Assembly (NCBI GenBank): GCA_028583685.1
Contig: JAMXIF010000031.1
Coordinates: 10,529,654 to 10,593,653 of the forward strand
Source: Petaurus breviceps papuanus
Lineage: Eukaryota > Chordata > Mammalia > Diprotodontia > Petauridae
Length of the DNA stretch: 64,000 nt
Reading direction: 5' to 3'
Position 1 is the stretch's first letter. Every line of letters begins with the position of its first letter. Below are positions 30,328-42,639 of the stretch, piece by piece. The notes below the pieces were generated by a model, which saw only the letters and a program-made list of their open reading frames with translations, was not told where the DNA came from and did no database searches. Position numbers and translations under genes: made by a program.

Positions 30328-30333
30328 TTTATT
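30328..30333 (-). terminator. PTPRN2: Poly(A) signal AATAAA, inferred distal PTPRN2 site
   Basis: On the minus strand AATAAA is followed within 10-30 nt by a GU-rich stretch (tttgtggagtattgtg, 30304-30319), the usual layout of a cleavage site. It coincides with the end of the repeat-free block. Confidence 0.55.
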
Positions 30334-33300
30334 CACAAATGAAATTTGAATAGAGGTAGCACAAAATATTTTGTATAATTCTTTTTATATACATATTAAG
30401 AATTTAGCATAATTGATGAACAGGAAGGAAAAACACCTGAAGACAGACCAGTGTTGCACCATTAACTACAAAGGGCATGCAGGAACACATCTCCAATAAG
30501 GTCTTGCTGGTGTCACATTTCTAGGTTGTGGGATGTGGTAAATTAAATACGATGTGAAGAAATCATGCTTTAAGTGCGTTCTGTAGACCAGACCTTTAGC
30601 ATACTATTTTTGTTAAGAAATGAACCTGGAGACAGGAGCAATAATTTTTGGGTATATGAGTATGTGTATGTATGTAGCTTTAGCACTTCAGAACATAGGA
30701 AAACCTTCAAATATTCGAAAGGAGGAGGAAAATAAAAACAAACCAATCAAACTACAAATCATATTCAATTTAAAAAGCAAATGATAGAAACTGTACAGTT
30801 TTAAAAAAGTGGATCATAATAAATAGCTAAGACCAGCTTCTAAACAAATACATGGAAGAAAATTAAAACGACCCATTGTTTAGCAACAAAGGTATAATCA
30901 AATTCTAATTTTCTATTCCAATAAACATTTTAAAATTAATGCCTCTTCCACTAATTATGACAGGGTTTTTTTTATTAATGTTTTACTTGATTAATAAAGC
31001 ACAAAACAGAGTTTACATATAATATTGCTGTCATCTCCCCATGGACTGGGTTGAGGTTATTTTATGCATGCATTTAAAAGTGAGAGCACAAAACAGCAAA
31101 AGAAAGACAGGGAGTAGAAGGCATGCAAATCAGTTTTTTAAAAGCACTGAGTTAACTTGGGAAGAAAAAATATTAGAGAATGTTCTTATGACAAGATTAT
31201 CATTTTTTTTTGCCATCTAGTAAAATCTATCAATGGGATCAACTTGAAACTCAAGTCCCTGGTATAAAAAATGAAAAACAGACTCCTTCCCTTTCTCAAA
31301 CATACACCTGATTAGTAGATTTGATTTAGAGTTTACTGTAGCCACATAAAAGGAAGATGGCAGCCCAAGTCAAGACACAACCAAGTTGAACAAAATCTTT
31401 GGCACACAACATGGAAAGGACCAACTGCATGACTTGACTTAAGGCAGACTCTTGGATGACTTAGAATCAAGGCCATTCTGAGTTAGGGTCAAGATAAAAT
31501 CAAAATACAAACATGTACTCCATACAGCTAACTGCCAGAGAGCTGTGGTATCAGATAAATGTGGAAGGGATGGAGAATTTTGTACCTACATGAGTTGAAC
31601 CTTTACTCAAATCATTAGCTTCTCACTTTGTTGAAGCTATGACCTTCTAAAACATCTTTTCTTCCTTTTACTCTCAGGTAGTGATAGACTTTAATGATAA
31701 TCTCTCATTGGGAAATATAATGGAATAGTCTTGGGACTTAATAATGGAACAGAAAGGTACACTTTTGTCTATCTTAGGCCAGATGTTACACATATAGAGA
31801 TACCCCACCAGCCAACACTATTGGAGGACGAGAATCTTCTAGAAAAAGTCAACATTTTCAGTAGCTAGAGTGAAATGAACAGAATGCTTTGATGTTTCCC
31901 TACTTAGCTGTGATGAAGGATAAGGGGAGAATTTGAACTTTTCAATAGACTAATTGAGTTGCTTCAGTGTTTTAACACCTTTCCCCACCACCAATCCTCA
32001 AGCCAGAGCCTCCCTGGTGGTTTTTGAGGATGCATTTTATGCCTGTTGACTTGGATGCATTTTGGTGATTTGTTTTGAGTATATCAATTGACAAGCATCT
32101 CTTAAATGCTTCTTATGAAATTTGCTAGTTATAATGAAGGTAAATTGAAAATTTGAATGACTCTGTGATATATATAAGACATATATATATATATATATTT
32201 ATGCACACACACTTCTAGAGAACATCAGTGAGGGCTATCATGAAAGCCATATATTTTAAAACATACCCATTTCCTTGATAGACATTGACATGATGTTTTC
32301 TGCTGTTAATTGGGATTTTAGGATTAGTGTTACTTTGATTGATTTGGCTGTTTTGTAAAATAACATCCAGTCCCCAAATCCATTATTTGCCATGGTCTCA
32401 AGGGGACAATCTCAGCAAAATACTTCATGTAAGAGTCTGACCATAAAATCGCTTGGAGGTGAAACAACAGTAACTTGAAGAAGAGACAATTGGTTATGGT
32501 AATAGTAATAGTATGAAGGAAACAATACAGACAGAAGTGGATATATCTTGGTCAGGGACCATGGCACTGTGAGTTAAGAGCCAAGTGAAGAGCATATTGT
32601 TACTCTAAATTCTACCTTCTTGGCTCTGATTTTGTCTTGTGAAATCTCTTGGGCAATCTGCTACATCCCATCCCATCATTTTTTTTTAAAGACTGGCATC
32701 TTTAAGATTCATCTCTATTAAGAGATTTTCTCTATTGTTTCTCCTCTTGGATCACTCCTCTGTCTCCACACATACTTCCTTCTATCTTGTTTCATGATTC
32801 TTATAGAGTGGGGTTTTTCTGTATTCTCTACAAAAAGTACAAGATATTTGAAGCTGGGGTATCACTCAGGATGTCTCTAGTACAATGCCGTATGTAGTTT
32901 TGAAGGAAGAATGACCATGACCAATAGTGGTAATTGTTATTGATGCTATTTATTGACAATGGCAATTAGAATCACTATTGATTAGAAAGGAAGGAATACC
33001 ATTAAACAACATATTTACTTGTGGAGTAGAAGTTCTGCAGGTAACCATAGGGCATAATCCTGTAATATGGGTCACAAACTTACAGGCACCAAGGAGGAAT
33101 TAGAGATTGTTTTGTTCACCATAAAATAATTTTAAAAGTAAAATGTTTTTGACCACAGAACTTTACCTGATGGAGAGATTCAGGTAGATTTACTCTGGCC
33201 CAAGTTCTAAACTCAATTGGCCACTGCCAGAGTCTTTGGGGGAAGCGCCATAGATAGAATGCAGAATTACCAACTATATTAGCCTTACATAAATTTAATC

Positions 33301-35899
33301 AACCCACTGAAATATTCAGTAAGTCTGTTCTCCCTCTGGGAAATACACAAGGAGAAAAATTAATGCAGCTAGTTCTCTGGGACCATTCACCTATGGTTAG
33401 TTGTAAAGCAGAGTTATACTAACTACTCCTCCACTAAGTGTTTGAGATCATTCTCTTAATATAACAGAATAAGGGCTTGGAAGTTAATCAATGGAGACGC
33501 AGTAGTCTGTCTTCAGAAGCTGATGCCATTGTTCTGACTGAAGTTATTGATCCAAAGTTGCTCAATGGTGATTATTTAACTTTACCTAAATAGTCAAATA
33601 TTGAATTGGAAAAGGTCTCTTTTGATCATCATCTCCTAGGAATGTATTTTCTTTTAGTTATTGCTTGAAAAGCTTTAAAATGCTTATCACTTAATAGCTG
33701 TTTTCAGGTATTCTGAGGGGCTGTTATGCAGAAGAGGATAATTCGGTCACCTCTAGCTTCACTGAGGACAGAAGAAGAAATAGACTCGTCCCAAAGCATG
33801 GACAATTTGTGGGAGGTATTTAAGGAAGATCTATCTGGTAGCAAAAGGTTTGAAGAGGTACTAGGACAAATGTCTAGTGACTGAAGAAGGATGTGGGAGC
33901 TCATTTCCTAGAGATTGGAGGGAGGCAGATGCTCATCTACCTGGAACGCTTTATGTAGAAGAAAATGGTATCTGTAATCACTTCCCTATGGGATACCCAT
34001 ATCAAGCAGTTATAAATACTAAGAATAGACTATGACACCTACTTAGAAAAAGGTATTTCTGAAGTCTTCTGATAAGATTAATTATTTTGCTAAAAATAAG
34101 ATTTCTCTGACATCGTTGTCTTTAATATACTTCATACATAGTAGTTAAAATAGCAACATGATGTTCGGCTCTAAGTATACACTATTACTGTTCTAAGCAA
34201 ACCTAAACTTATGTCAGTTTTCAAAATAACATAAAATTTGATAGGAAAAAAGAAGCGTTCTCCCATCCATAAATGAAGACCATTCAAGTCTGAAATCAAA
34301 CGTTTAATATGGCACAATTAAATATATCTCTCTCATTGGAGGATATGAGACATACATAGTATACATTACAATTAAGTATTAGTTCCCTTCATTCAGATAG
34401 TTTTCTTGCCTATGATTTAAATTACCACTAGAAAAAAAAAACACAATTGTTCAAAAAGAAAGGTAGATGTGTTAAAGCAGCATCACATGCCTATGCCATT
34501 AACAGATGTATGCATTTTGGCAGCTCTCTTTTTTCTTACAGTAGGCACTGCTTCTTCAAATGTAATAGCTAGTTAAAATGGTAGGCATGACCTGGAATGC
34601 AGTAGAAAAGCAAAGGGACAGGAAACACACAATACACAACCTCATGAATAGACCTTTGGGTCTTGTTTAGCGTTATAATCATGTCCAATGAAAGGCAAAG
34701 AGAACAGGTATCTTTGGGAGCCCAACAACCCAGAATACAATTTTAACAAAAGTTTTCAGTCCCCAAATATAAATCCCAAGTAACCGATCTCATTCAGCAA
34801 GGGGGTGAAAAATCTTGTTAAATAAGGCATTAGACATTACATGGACAAAACATTAATGGATGTCTGATTATTTCTTCTATCTTTCTACTAAATGTTTTTG
34901 ACATTATAAAGTCACATGTAAAGAAGTAAGTTTCTTTATCAGCCTTCCCTTCCATGAAGTGAATGGGAATCTCCATGGTACATTTCCCAGGGCTACCAAC
35001 AAGGACCCATAAAACATTCCCTACAGGTTGTCCCATTGCATTTCTTGACTGTGAGGTTACTGTGTTAGATTGGTTAGTGTGGTATTCAGAAACTTTCCAT
35101 AAGCACTTTGTTGCATTTTTCTTTCTATTCTGACCATTCAGTCACACAATGAATATTGATTGCAATGCTGCTGTCCTAATTCTGGACTGAGATATCTTTC
35201 CACATTAGATGGACTAGGGTATTGTTTTTAGTAAGTTTCTATCACAGGGAAAGTCTGTCCCTATGTTTGAATGGAACCATAGCACTTATTTAGCATTATA
35301 AGGTTGGTGAAATGCTTTATGTGAGCTGGAAACGTAACTTAAAAGTTTTTAATCATAGTAAATGCATAGGATGAAGGTGTATTTGAACATGGGAGAAAAT
35401 CCTTGTGATCACTGTAATACTGTGGATTCTATGCTTTTGGCTGCCAAATAACTGTACCAATAAGGCCAAATCACCTGCCTTCAGCTTAGGTCAGCAGCAT
35501 GACACCAGAAATTCATTTTTTCCTGGCATTTGTATAAAAGCTACAGAATGTTTAAACAACTGTTAAGGTAACCTTCTGTCTAGCTGCTCAAACTTGTCCT
35601 GGGAAGATAGCATCTCTTTATGGTAAGTGAGGTTTATACATAAATGTATTATCTCCAATGTGATTTTTTTTAACCTGTGAGTTTTAATTTAAGACCCTAT
35701 CAGTCTTCCTTTGGAAAGCTTTAGATGAAAACTAAGCACTCTTTTCTGAGAACATAAGAATATACTAATTAACGAACTACTACTATTATATTATTTGAAA
35801 TTAAATGTGTGTTTTCAAGAAGTGAAAAATTATTTGAAGAAAATGAAAATGAATAGATGAATTATTCCCTCCTTTCCCAACACTGGATGTTTCTATATA

Positions 35900-35905
35900 T
35901 TTATT
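35900..35905 (-). terminator. PTPRN2: Candidate proximal poly(A) signal AATAAA
   Basis: It lies about 185 nt after the stop codon on the minus strand. No strong GU-rich element is obvious downstream, so use is doubtful. Confidence 0.3.
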
Positions 35906-36090
35906 TAAACAAAAATACACAATTTAACTGCTAAACTGTATCAGCTATAGGCATTTGAAGACCCTATGACTATGTGGTTACAATAGAAGACACAGTTAAG
36001 GTCAAGTCATAGTTTCCAACGACATTCACAGGGATGGAAGATGAGGAGATGAGGGACGAGTCTTCAGAGTGCTTCAAGGAATGGGGATGC

Positions 36091-36162
36091 TCACTGGGGG
36101 AGAGCCTTTAGTATTGCGTTTACTTCCTCTGCCACTGCTGTCAAGGCAAATTCAAACTGTTC
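36091..36162 (-). CDS. PTPRN2: PTPRN2 last coding exon (C-terminal 23 residues)
   Basis: PTPRN2 (phogrin, IA-2beta) is a catalytically impaired receptor tyrosine phosphatase of dense-core vesicles in neuroendocrine cells. This exon encodes [20 protein letters not shown] followed by LPQ and TGA (stop at 36091-36093). That is the invariant C-terminus of the IA-2 family; a leading E rather than D points to PTPRN2 over PTPRN. The acceptor is clear: a pyrimidine-rich tract (tttttcttttttc-like) and ...tccacag at 36163-36169 precede the exon. The exon starts in phase 0, matching the full codon AAG ending the upstream exon at 51362. The minus-strand frame that stays open above 36162 is intron read-through. 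The C-terminal helix it encodes packs against the phosphatase-like D2 domain. Confidence 0.97.
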   Translation of the reverse strand, partial: EQFEFALTAVAEEVNAILKALPQ

Positions 36163-36929
36163 CTGTGGACATTTAGGGGAAAAGAAAAAAGAAAAAGTGG
36201 GTGAACTAGCATTGCTTTCTTCTTGTCCCAATTTGAAATTCTGTTGTTTTGTAGAAAGAGACCATTTAGACAAAACAAGACCATCCAAACCATACCACAT
36301 ACTCCAGTGGAAAGGAACAAAGTGAAATTCAGTTTGTTAATGCAGCAGACACAAACTTGACACTGGAGCTAACGTTGAGCAGAGCACCGAGCAAGTGAAA
36401 GCCTCATTCTTTATCATCATGAGGAAACACTGCCAGTAGAAACCAACACACTAGGGAAGCTATTTTCAGCAGAGTTTGGAGGAGAGGTGGTGGTGCTCTG
36501 GTTTCATCTGCTAGAAAGATAGAAAACAGTCAACCAGTCCTGACTGACATAGGTTAATGAGGCTAGTGCCTAAAATAGGAATCTTTAGCTTTGCATTACC
36601 ATCTCCAGATGATAGCAAGCATGGTGATGTTTTTAGAACTCAGAATTATAAATTAATCCTGGGTTTTTCTCTCCTTAAAAAGTAACATACAGAGTGAAGA
36701 GCAATGTTGTAATCGCTTTCCAAATCAACATTTATCTCAACACAACCCACAATTTTGCTTAAATTGCCAAGGAACTTACCTCATCAACAATGTTTTTCTT
36801 ATTAAAGATATGAGTTTGAGTGTATATGTACATAGAGAGAAAGAAGCAGATAGAGGGAAGGGAGAAGGAGGTGGGAGGAAAGAATCACACAGATAGATAG
36901 AAGGCAGACAGCCTAGATAGTGTATTAGA

Positions 36930-37080
36930 AAGAGCACTAGACTTTGTGTAAGGAGGGGATTGGGTTTGAGTACTGGCTATGACAGTCCTGGCTAGGTCAT
37001 TAAAACTCATTGGGTCTCAGTATCTTATAAAGAAAACATCTTGAAAACCATAAAGTGCTGTAACGATGCCAGTGACTTTG
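36930..37080 (+). mobile_element. MIR SINE
   Basis: 'gtgtattagaaagagcacta', 'gggtttgagtactggctatg' and 'ttgaaaaccataaagtgctg' follow sense MIR order. Confidence 0.8.
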
Positions 37081-38720
37081 AGGAAATGAGAACTTAGATA
37101 TCTATAACTTTTCAAAAGAAGAATCCATCCTGGAGGGAGATGGGCCTGAATAGCATCAATGGGTACTTAAATTGAAAATTTTATCTTTTATTTCATAGAT
37201 GGCTTATATATTTTGAGAAGCTGAATGATAGAATAACTCTAAATTTGCATGATGATTGATTTTGACTTAAACTGTCCAGGTCACATTCTATATGGATAAA
37301 AAATTCTCAGTTTTTTCAAGGAGATAGCAACTACTAATCAACTACTATTTTTTTCATCATACAAACCCCATGGATCTAAATTTTTCCTTCAAAGGTCAAT
37401 TTTAAAAATTATCCAGGATTGTTTTTTGGCCAAGAGCAAAAGATAGCTTTTCCCCTTTAATATTACTCTTAAGGCAATATTACAAAAAAGATGCACGATG
37501 CATATTCTTTTTTTACTGAAATTTCATCTTTTATTGATAATGAAAATCAAGTTTGCATGCTATCCTTTTGGATTGTATTTAAGCTTCTTTGATTTTTATA
37601 AAATATTATTTAATTCCCATCTGTGATTTCTTTTTTTAATGTAAATAGTATTTTATTTTTTCCAACTATATGTAAAGATATTTTTCCCTTCAATTTACTT
37701 ATTTTAGTTTTCATCATTCATTTCCTATGATTTTGATCTACAAATTTTTCTCCCCATATTTCCCCTACCCCCACCCCAAAATAGCAAGCCTACTGAATAC
37801 CCCTTCCCCTAATCTGTTCTCTCTTGTATCCTCCCCCATCCCTCCTAACTTTCTAGTAGGGCAAGATAGATTTCTATACCCCAGTGACTGTATATCTTAT
37901 TTCCCAGTTGCCTGTAAAAAACAATTTTTTTAAACATTTGTTTTTAAAACTTTGAGTTCCAGATTTTTTTTCCTTCTTCCCTCCTCACCCACCCCCACTG
38001 GGAAGATAAGCAATTCAACGTAGGTTGTACATGTAGTTACACAAAACATTTTCATAGTAGTTATATTGTGAAAGACTAGCTATATTTCCCTCCATCCTAT
38101 CCCACCCCCAATTATTCTGTTTTCTCCTTTGACCCTGTCCCTTTTCAAAAGTGTTTGCTTCTAACTACCTTCTCCCCCAATCTGCTCTCCCTTCTTTCAT
38201 CCCCCTTCTTATCCCCTTCCCCCCTATTTTCCTGTAGGATAAGATACCCAATTAAGTGTGTATGTTATTCCTTCCTTAAGCCAAATTCAATGAGAGTAAG
38301 GTTGTCCCATTCCCTCTCACCTTCCTGCTTTTCCCCTCCATTGTAACAGTTTTCTCTTGCCTCTTTTATATGAGATAATTTACCCTGATCTGTCTCTCCC
38401 TTTCTTCTTCTCCCAATGAATTCTTCTCTCACCTCTTAATTTTATTTTTTTAGATATCATCCTTTCATATTCAACTCATCCTGTGCCTTCTATGTATACA
38501 CGTACATACATATGTCCACACTCACATATATATTTTTATGCACATACACCCTCCTATACATACATATATATTCCCTTCAACTATCTTCATACTGAGAAAA
38601 GTCTTATGAGTTACAATTATTGTTTTTCCATATAGGAATGTAAATAGTTCAACTTTAATAAGTTTCTTATGATTTCTTTTTCCTGTTTACCTTCTCATGC
38701 TTCTTCTTTTGTTTTTTGCT

Positions 38721-38863
38721 TTTTTTTGGAGGGTAATTGGGGTTAAGTCACTTGCCCAAGTCACATGGCTAGTAAGTGTATCAAGTGTCTGAGGCTGGAT
38801 TTAAACTCAGGTCCTCCTGACTCCAGGGCCGGGGCTTTATTCACTGCACCACCTAGCCACCCC
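38721..38863 (-). mobile_element. tRNA-derived SINE inserted in the HAL1-like element
   Basis: In sense it starts ggggtggctaggtggtgcag and ends 'agtgacttaaccccaattac' plus an A-run. A short gcttct repeat on each side may be the target duplication. Confidence 0.92.
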
Positions 38864-38869
38864 GCTTCT

Positions 38870-39830
38870 CTTGCTTCTTGTAGTTGAAAGTCAAATTTTC
38901 TGTTCAGCTTTGTTTTTTTCACCAAGAATGCTTGAAAATCCCCTATTTCATTGAATGACCATATTTTGCCCTGAAACATGATACTCAATTTTGCTGGGTA
39001 GGTGATTCTTGGTTTTAATCCTAGCTCCTTTGACCTCTGGAATATTATATTCCAAGCTCTTCGATCCCTTACTATGGAAGCTGCTAGGTTTTGTGCTATC
39101 CTGATTGTGTTTCTACAACACTCAAATTGTTTCTTCCTCACTGCTTGCAGTATTTTCTACTTGACCTGGGAACTCTGGAATTTGGCTATGATATTTCTAG
39201 GAGTTTTCTTCTTGGGATCTTTTCCAAAAGGTGATTAGTGAATTCTTTCAATTTCTATTTTGCCCTCTTGTTCTAGAATATCAGGGCAATTTTGCTTGAT
39301 AATTTCTTGCAAGATGGTGTCTAGGCTCTTTTTTTGACCATCATTTTCAAGTAGACCAATAATTTTTAAATTATCTTTCCTGGATCTATTTTCCAGGTAA
39401 CTGGTTTTTCCAATGAGATATTTCACATTGCCTTCTATTTTTTAATTTGTTTGGGTCTCTTTTATACTATCTTGATTTCTTATAAAGTCATTAGCTTCCA
39501 ATTGCTCCAATCTAATTTTGAAGGAATTATTCTCTTCAGTGAGCTTTTGAAATTCCTTTTCCATCTGGCAAATTCAGCTTTTTAAGGCATTCTTCTCCTC
39601 ATTGGCTTTTTGGGCCTCTTTTACCATTTGAGTTAATCTGTTTTTTGAGGTGTTATCTTCTTCAGTCAGGTTGTTGACCTGATTTTCGTGATTTTCTTGC
39701 ATCATTCTAATTTCTCTTCCCAATTTTTCCTCCACTTCTCTTACTTGATTTTCAAAGTCCTTCTTGAGCTCCTCCATGGCCTGTAACCAGTTCATATTTT
39801 TTGGGAAGCTTTTGATGTCGGAGTTCTTAC
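38870..39830 (-). pseudogene. L1-type ORF1 of the HAL1-like element, decayed
   Basis: ORF1p is the L1 RNA-binding chaperone. From the N-terminus: a coiled-coil piece (39574-39795: MEELKKDFENQ...VREVEEKLGREI) ends in a stop; its continuation near 39430-39570 (KEFQKLTEENNSFKIRLEQL) also ends in a stop; an RRM-like piece follows (39235-39426: LENRSRKDNLKIIGL... ILEQEGKIEIERIH); and then a C-terminal domain piece in another frame (about 38890-39141: LGLKPRITYPAKLSI). Total length, about 320 codons, is near the usual L1 ORF1 size. At least two stops and a frame change mean it is not functional now. Confidence 0.88.
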
Positions 39831-40779
39831 TTCATTGTCTTACTCCCTTTCTATGCTTTGATCCTTTTTTGTCCCCTAAAAAGGATTGTATGGTCTATTT
39901 GTGCTTCCTCTGCTTGCTCATATTGCCAGCCAATTATTTGACTTTTGAGTTCTTTGCCATGGTAGAACTCTGCTTCCAGATTGCAGAGAGATATGTCCCA
40001 AAATGCTGGGGTTTTCACAGCTGCCAGAGATATTAGGAGGATGCCCTCTCTGCAGCTCCCACAAGCTCTGGAACACTGGCCACACACCCCAGGACCACCA
40101 CCTAAGACCACGATCCAGATCCAGAGAGATTATCGTCTGAATCGTCCCTTTATGATCTTCAGGCCAGGAGCTCCTGAAGCAGCCAAGTGGTGGTGGCTGT
40201 AGCTGCTGTGTCTCTGCTGCTTCTCGCCCTGGGGGCAGAGGCTAGACTGGGCTCTTCTGTTCCCCTCTGTTCCAACAGAGTTTCACACGGATCTTTTACT
40301 TTGTCTTTGGCGTTTATGGGTTGAGAAGTCTGGAAACTGCCTGCTGATGATTCACTCTCCTGAAGTCTGCTCTTGCCCAGCTGCTGGTTGGGGCCGCCCT
40401 GGGGCTGGAACCCTGGCTCAAAGGGGACTGTGCTGGGCTCCCAGCATGCTGTGATACACTCTTCCTGTTGGCCTGATAAGCTGCCTTCAGCAGAAGATTT
40501 GTTTCTCTTTGTCACTTTGTGGGTTCTGTAGCTCTAAAATTTGTTTAGAGTAATTTTTTAACATGTATTGGAAGTGATTGGAGTGGGAGCTCACGTCAAG
40601 TTTGTGCTTCTACTCTGCCATCTTGGCTCCCCATCTCAATGCACAATGCATATTCAAGATGTTTCTCTTGCTAATATATGTATGGTGAATTCAGTAAATA
40701 TCATAAACTATAGCTAAGTTGGGTCAATATTAGAATACCTCAACTCATTCTAAAGAATTGCTCTCCAATGTTGTGCATA

Positions 40780-41610
40780 GAAGTCCACAAGCATTTATTA
40801 AGTACTCTACTATGTGTCATATACTGCGCTAAGTACTGGGGATATAAAAAAAAAGGCAAAAAACCCCTCAAGTCCCTACTCTTAAGGAGCTCATAGTCTA
40901 ATGGAGGAGACAACATGAAAACAGTTATGGACAAACAAGTTTATATATATATACATATATATATATATACACACATATAAATGTATGTATATATATATAT
41001 ATGTATATGAAAGAAAGGAAAGAAGTGAGATGTTGTGGAGATAGAAATGACAAGTTTTGATAATGGATTGAATATGTGAGGGGAGGGAGAGTGAGGAGTC
41101 AAAGATAATACCAAGGTATTCAAACCTGGTAAATTGGAAAAGTGGTGATTGAAAAAAAATTGAAATCTGGAAGATGGTGGGGTATAGGGGAAAAGGTAAG
41201 GAACTCTTTTTCAGATGCATTGAATTTGAGATGTCCCTGAGATCCTGAATTTGACATGTCCAATTGACAAGTGTTGAAGCAAGAATGAACTTCGAGAGAG
41301 AGAATGGGTTGCATATATAGACCTGAGAGTCATTGGTATGACTCCCTTTCATCCCAGGTAATAATTAAACCTATGGGAATTGATGAGGTCACTCAGAGAT
41401 GTAGAAAAAGAAGAGAAGAGCAGCTAGAACAGAGCCTTGGAGAATACCCATAATCAGGGAATATCATGAATGATGAACCAACAAGACTGAGAAAAAGCAG
41501 TTAAACAGGTAGGAAGACAACCAGGAAGAGTCATGCCATGAAAGTCCATGAAAGAGAAAGTCTTCAGGAGAAAGGGTTGGTCAACAGTGCCAAATGAAGC
41601 AGAAAGAAAT
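40780..41610 (-). mobile_element. L2 LINE, antisense
   Basis: 'cacaagcatttattaagtac', 'actcttaaggagctcatagt', (AT)n at about 40940-41010, 'gaggagtcaaagataatacc', 'tgacatgtccaattgacaag', 'acctgagagtcattggtatg' and 'aacagagccttggagaatac' are reverse L2 3' end and ORF2 in order; the RT motif region (reverse of GVPQGSVLG) is at about 41425-41455. Confidence 0.88.
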
Positions 41611-41619
41611 TAGCTTTCT

Positions 41620-42495
41620 CTTGACTGGCAAATTTTCTCTTGAATTGGGCCTATGAACAAGGAAAAGATTTCTCTACTGGTTTACTTTTTAAGAGTTATC
41701 AATGACTCTCAGCAAGCAACTTAGTTAGGGATAAAGACCAACTGGGTAAGTGAATTAGAAAGTGATTAAGTTCCGAGATTTGAAATTTATTTTTGCAATG
41801 GGAATTTATTTTTAAGAAAGCACTGAATAGGAAGGGTGTATAGATAAAGTCTAATTAAAGAACAAAACAGCCTTGGAAGAATGACAAAATGTCATCCTGA
41901 CTCAGACCTGGCCCAAATCCAATTTTAGAAGAACAAGAGGTCATCTGGATGGAAAGGATTTGAGGCCACCTGGTTTTTATAATGTCTGAGAATGGAAAGG
42001 ATCTGAAAACTAGCCAAGAATTTGATTATTTGCCAATTGAGTAGGAAATTGGGAAATGGGTTAATATTTTCCATACAAAAAATATTAAAAAGGTGTGAAC
42101 TGAAATTAAATTTGAGCTCCATTATTTTGGGGAGGGTTTCCTATCTTCAATTTTTGGCTACATATACACAGGGGAACAATCTGCAGATGTTTGACTGATA
42201 TATACCAAAAATTAGTGAGTCAAAAATTGTGTATGGGGGATGGGAATGAGGACAGCAGGGGAAAGGGGATAGTTCAGCTTATTTACTCTGGTTCGTCACA
42301 GGAGAGGATTCAAATCAACAGACAATTTTAGTCCCTGCTTATAACAATTTAGTTACTCTATAATTTTCCTCCCTAAGAAATGAACAGAAAAAAAAGACCA
42401 AATGAATCCAGAGCAATACTTCATAGCTTACCTTGTATTTATCTTGATGTATTTTGTACGCTTATACATACATATATACATAGGCATATATGTTA
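41620..42495. other. Intronic, nothing recognised
   Basis: No family is recognised. Confidence 0.4.
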
Positions 42496-42499
42496 CTTT

Positions 42500-42620
42500 C
42501 TTTAATACACTATAATTATGCTTCTTGAGGGATTATTTCTTTTTTGTCTTTATATCCCAGGCACCTAGAAGAATGCCTGGTACATAGTAGTACTTAAGAA
42601 ATTCTTGTTGATTAATTCAC
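42500..42620 (+). mobile_element. L2 LINE 3' end
   Basis: 'atgcttcttgagggattatt', 'aggcacctagaagaatgcct' and 'ggtacatagtagtacttaag' match the L2 tail. Confidence 0.85.
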
Positions 42621-42639
42621 ATAACTTGTTTTTTCTGTA

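Larger units (their letters stand above)
30304..36090 (-). other. PTPRN2: Inferred PTPRN2 3' UTR, 5.8 kb, repeat-free
   Basis: The block starts right after the PTPRN2 stop codon and runs to a canonical poly(A) signal. Only an (AT)n tract near 32180-32200 is seen in it; no SINE, LINE or MITE is recognised, whereas flanking DNA has one every few hundred bases. It is A/T-rich. This pattern fits a long, constrained 3' UTR. The end is inferred from sequence alone; shorter isoforms could end at AATAAA signals at 35900-35905, 32949-32954 or 30971-30976 (all minus strand). Open frames within it (33704-33904, 34830-35036) have no recognisable family. Confidence 0.6.
37508..40638 (-). mobile_element. 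HAL1-like element: L1 5' UTR + ORF1 + L1-like 3' UTR, no ORF2
   Basis: The element is flanked by a 17-bp target duplication with one mismatch: atgcacgatgcatattc (37491-37507) and atgcacaatgcatattc (40639-40655). On the minus strand it starts around 40632 with ggggagccaagatggcagag, a typical L1-type 5' start, followed by a roughly 800-bp 5' UTR, ORF1 (about 39830-38870), and 1.2 kb of purine-rich 3' sequence ending in a short A-tract (37508-37514). No reverse transcriptase or endonuclease sequence is present. A stretch of the 3' region at 38004-38070 resembles the L1 3' UTR at 9742-9815. The duplication shows that the whole structure was inserted as a unit. A SINE (38721-38863) landed later in the 3' part. 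Confidence 0.85.

Noticed and set aside
36163-36300. Minus-strand frame upstream of the last PTPRN2 exon as part of the exon
   Set aside because: A clear acceptor (...ccacag) marks the exon start, and the residues above it do not match PTPRN2.
39764-40202. Plus-strand frames of 73-90 codons
   Set aside because: Antisense shadows of the HAL1-like 5' UTR and ORF1.
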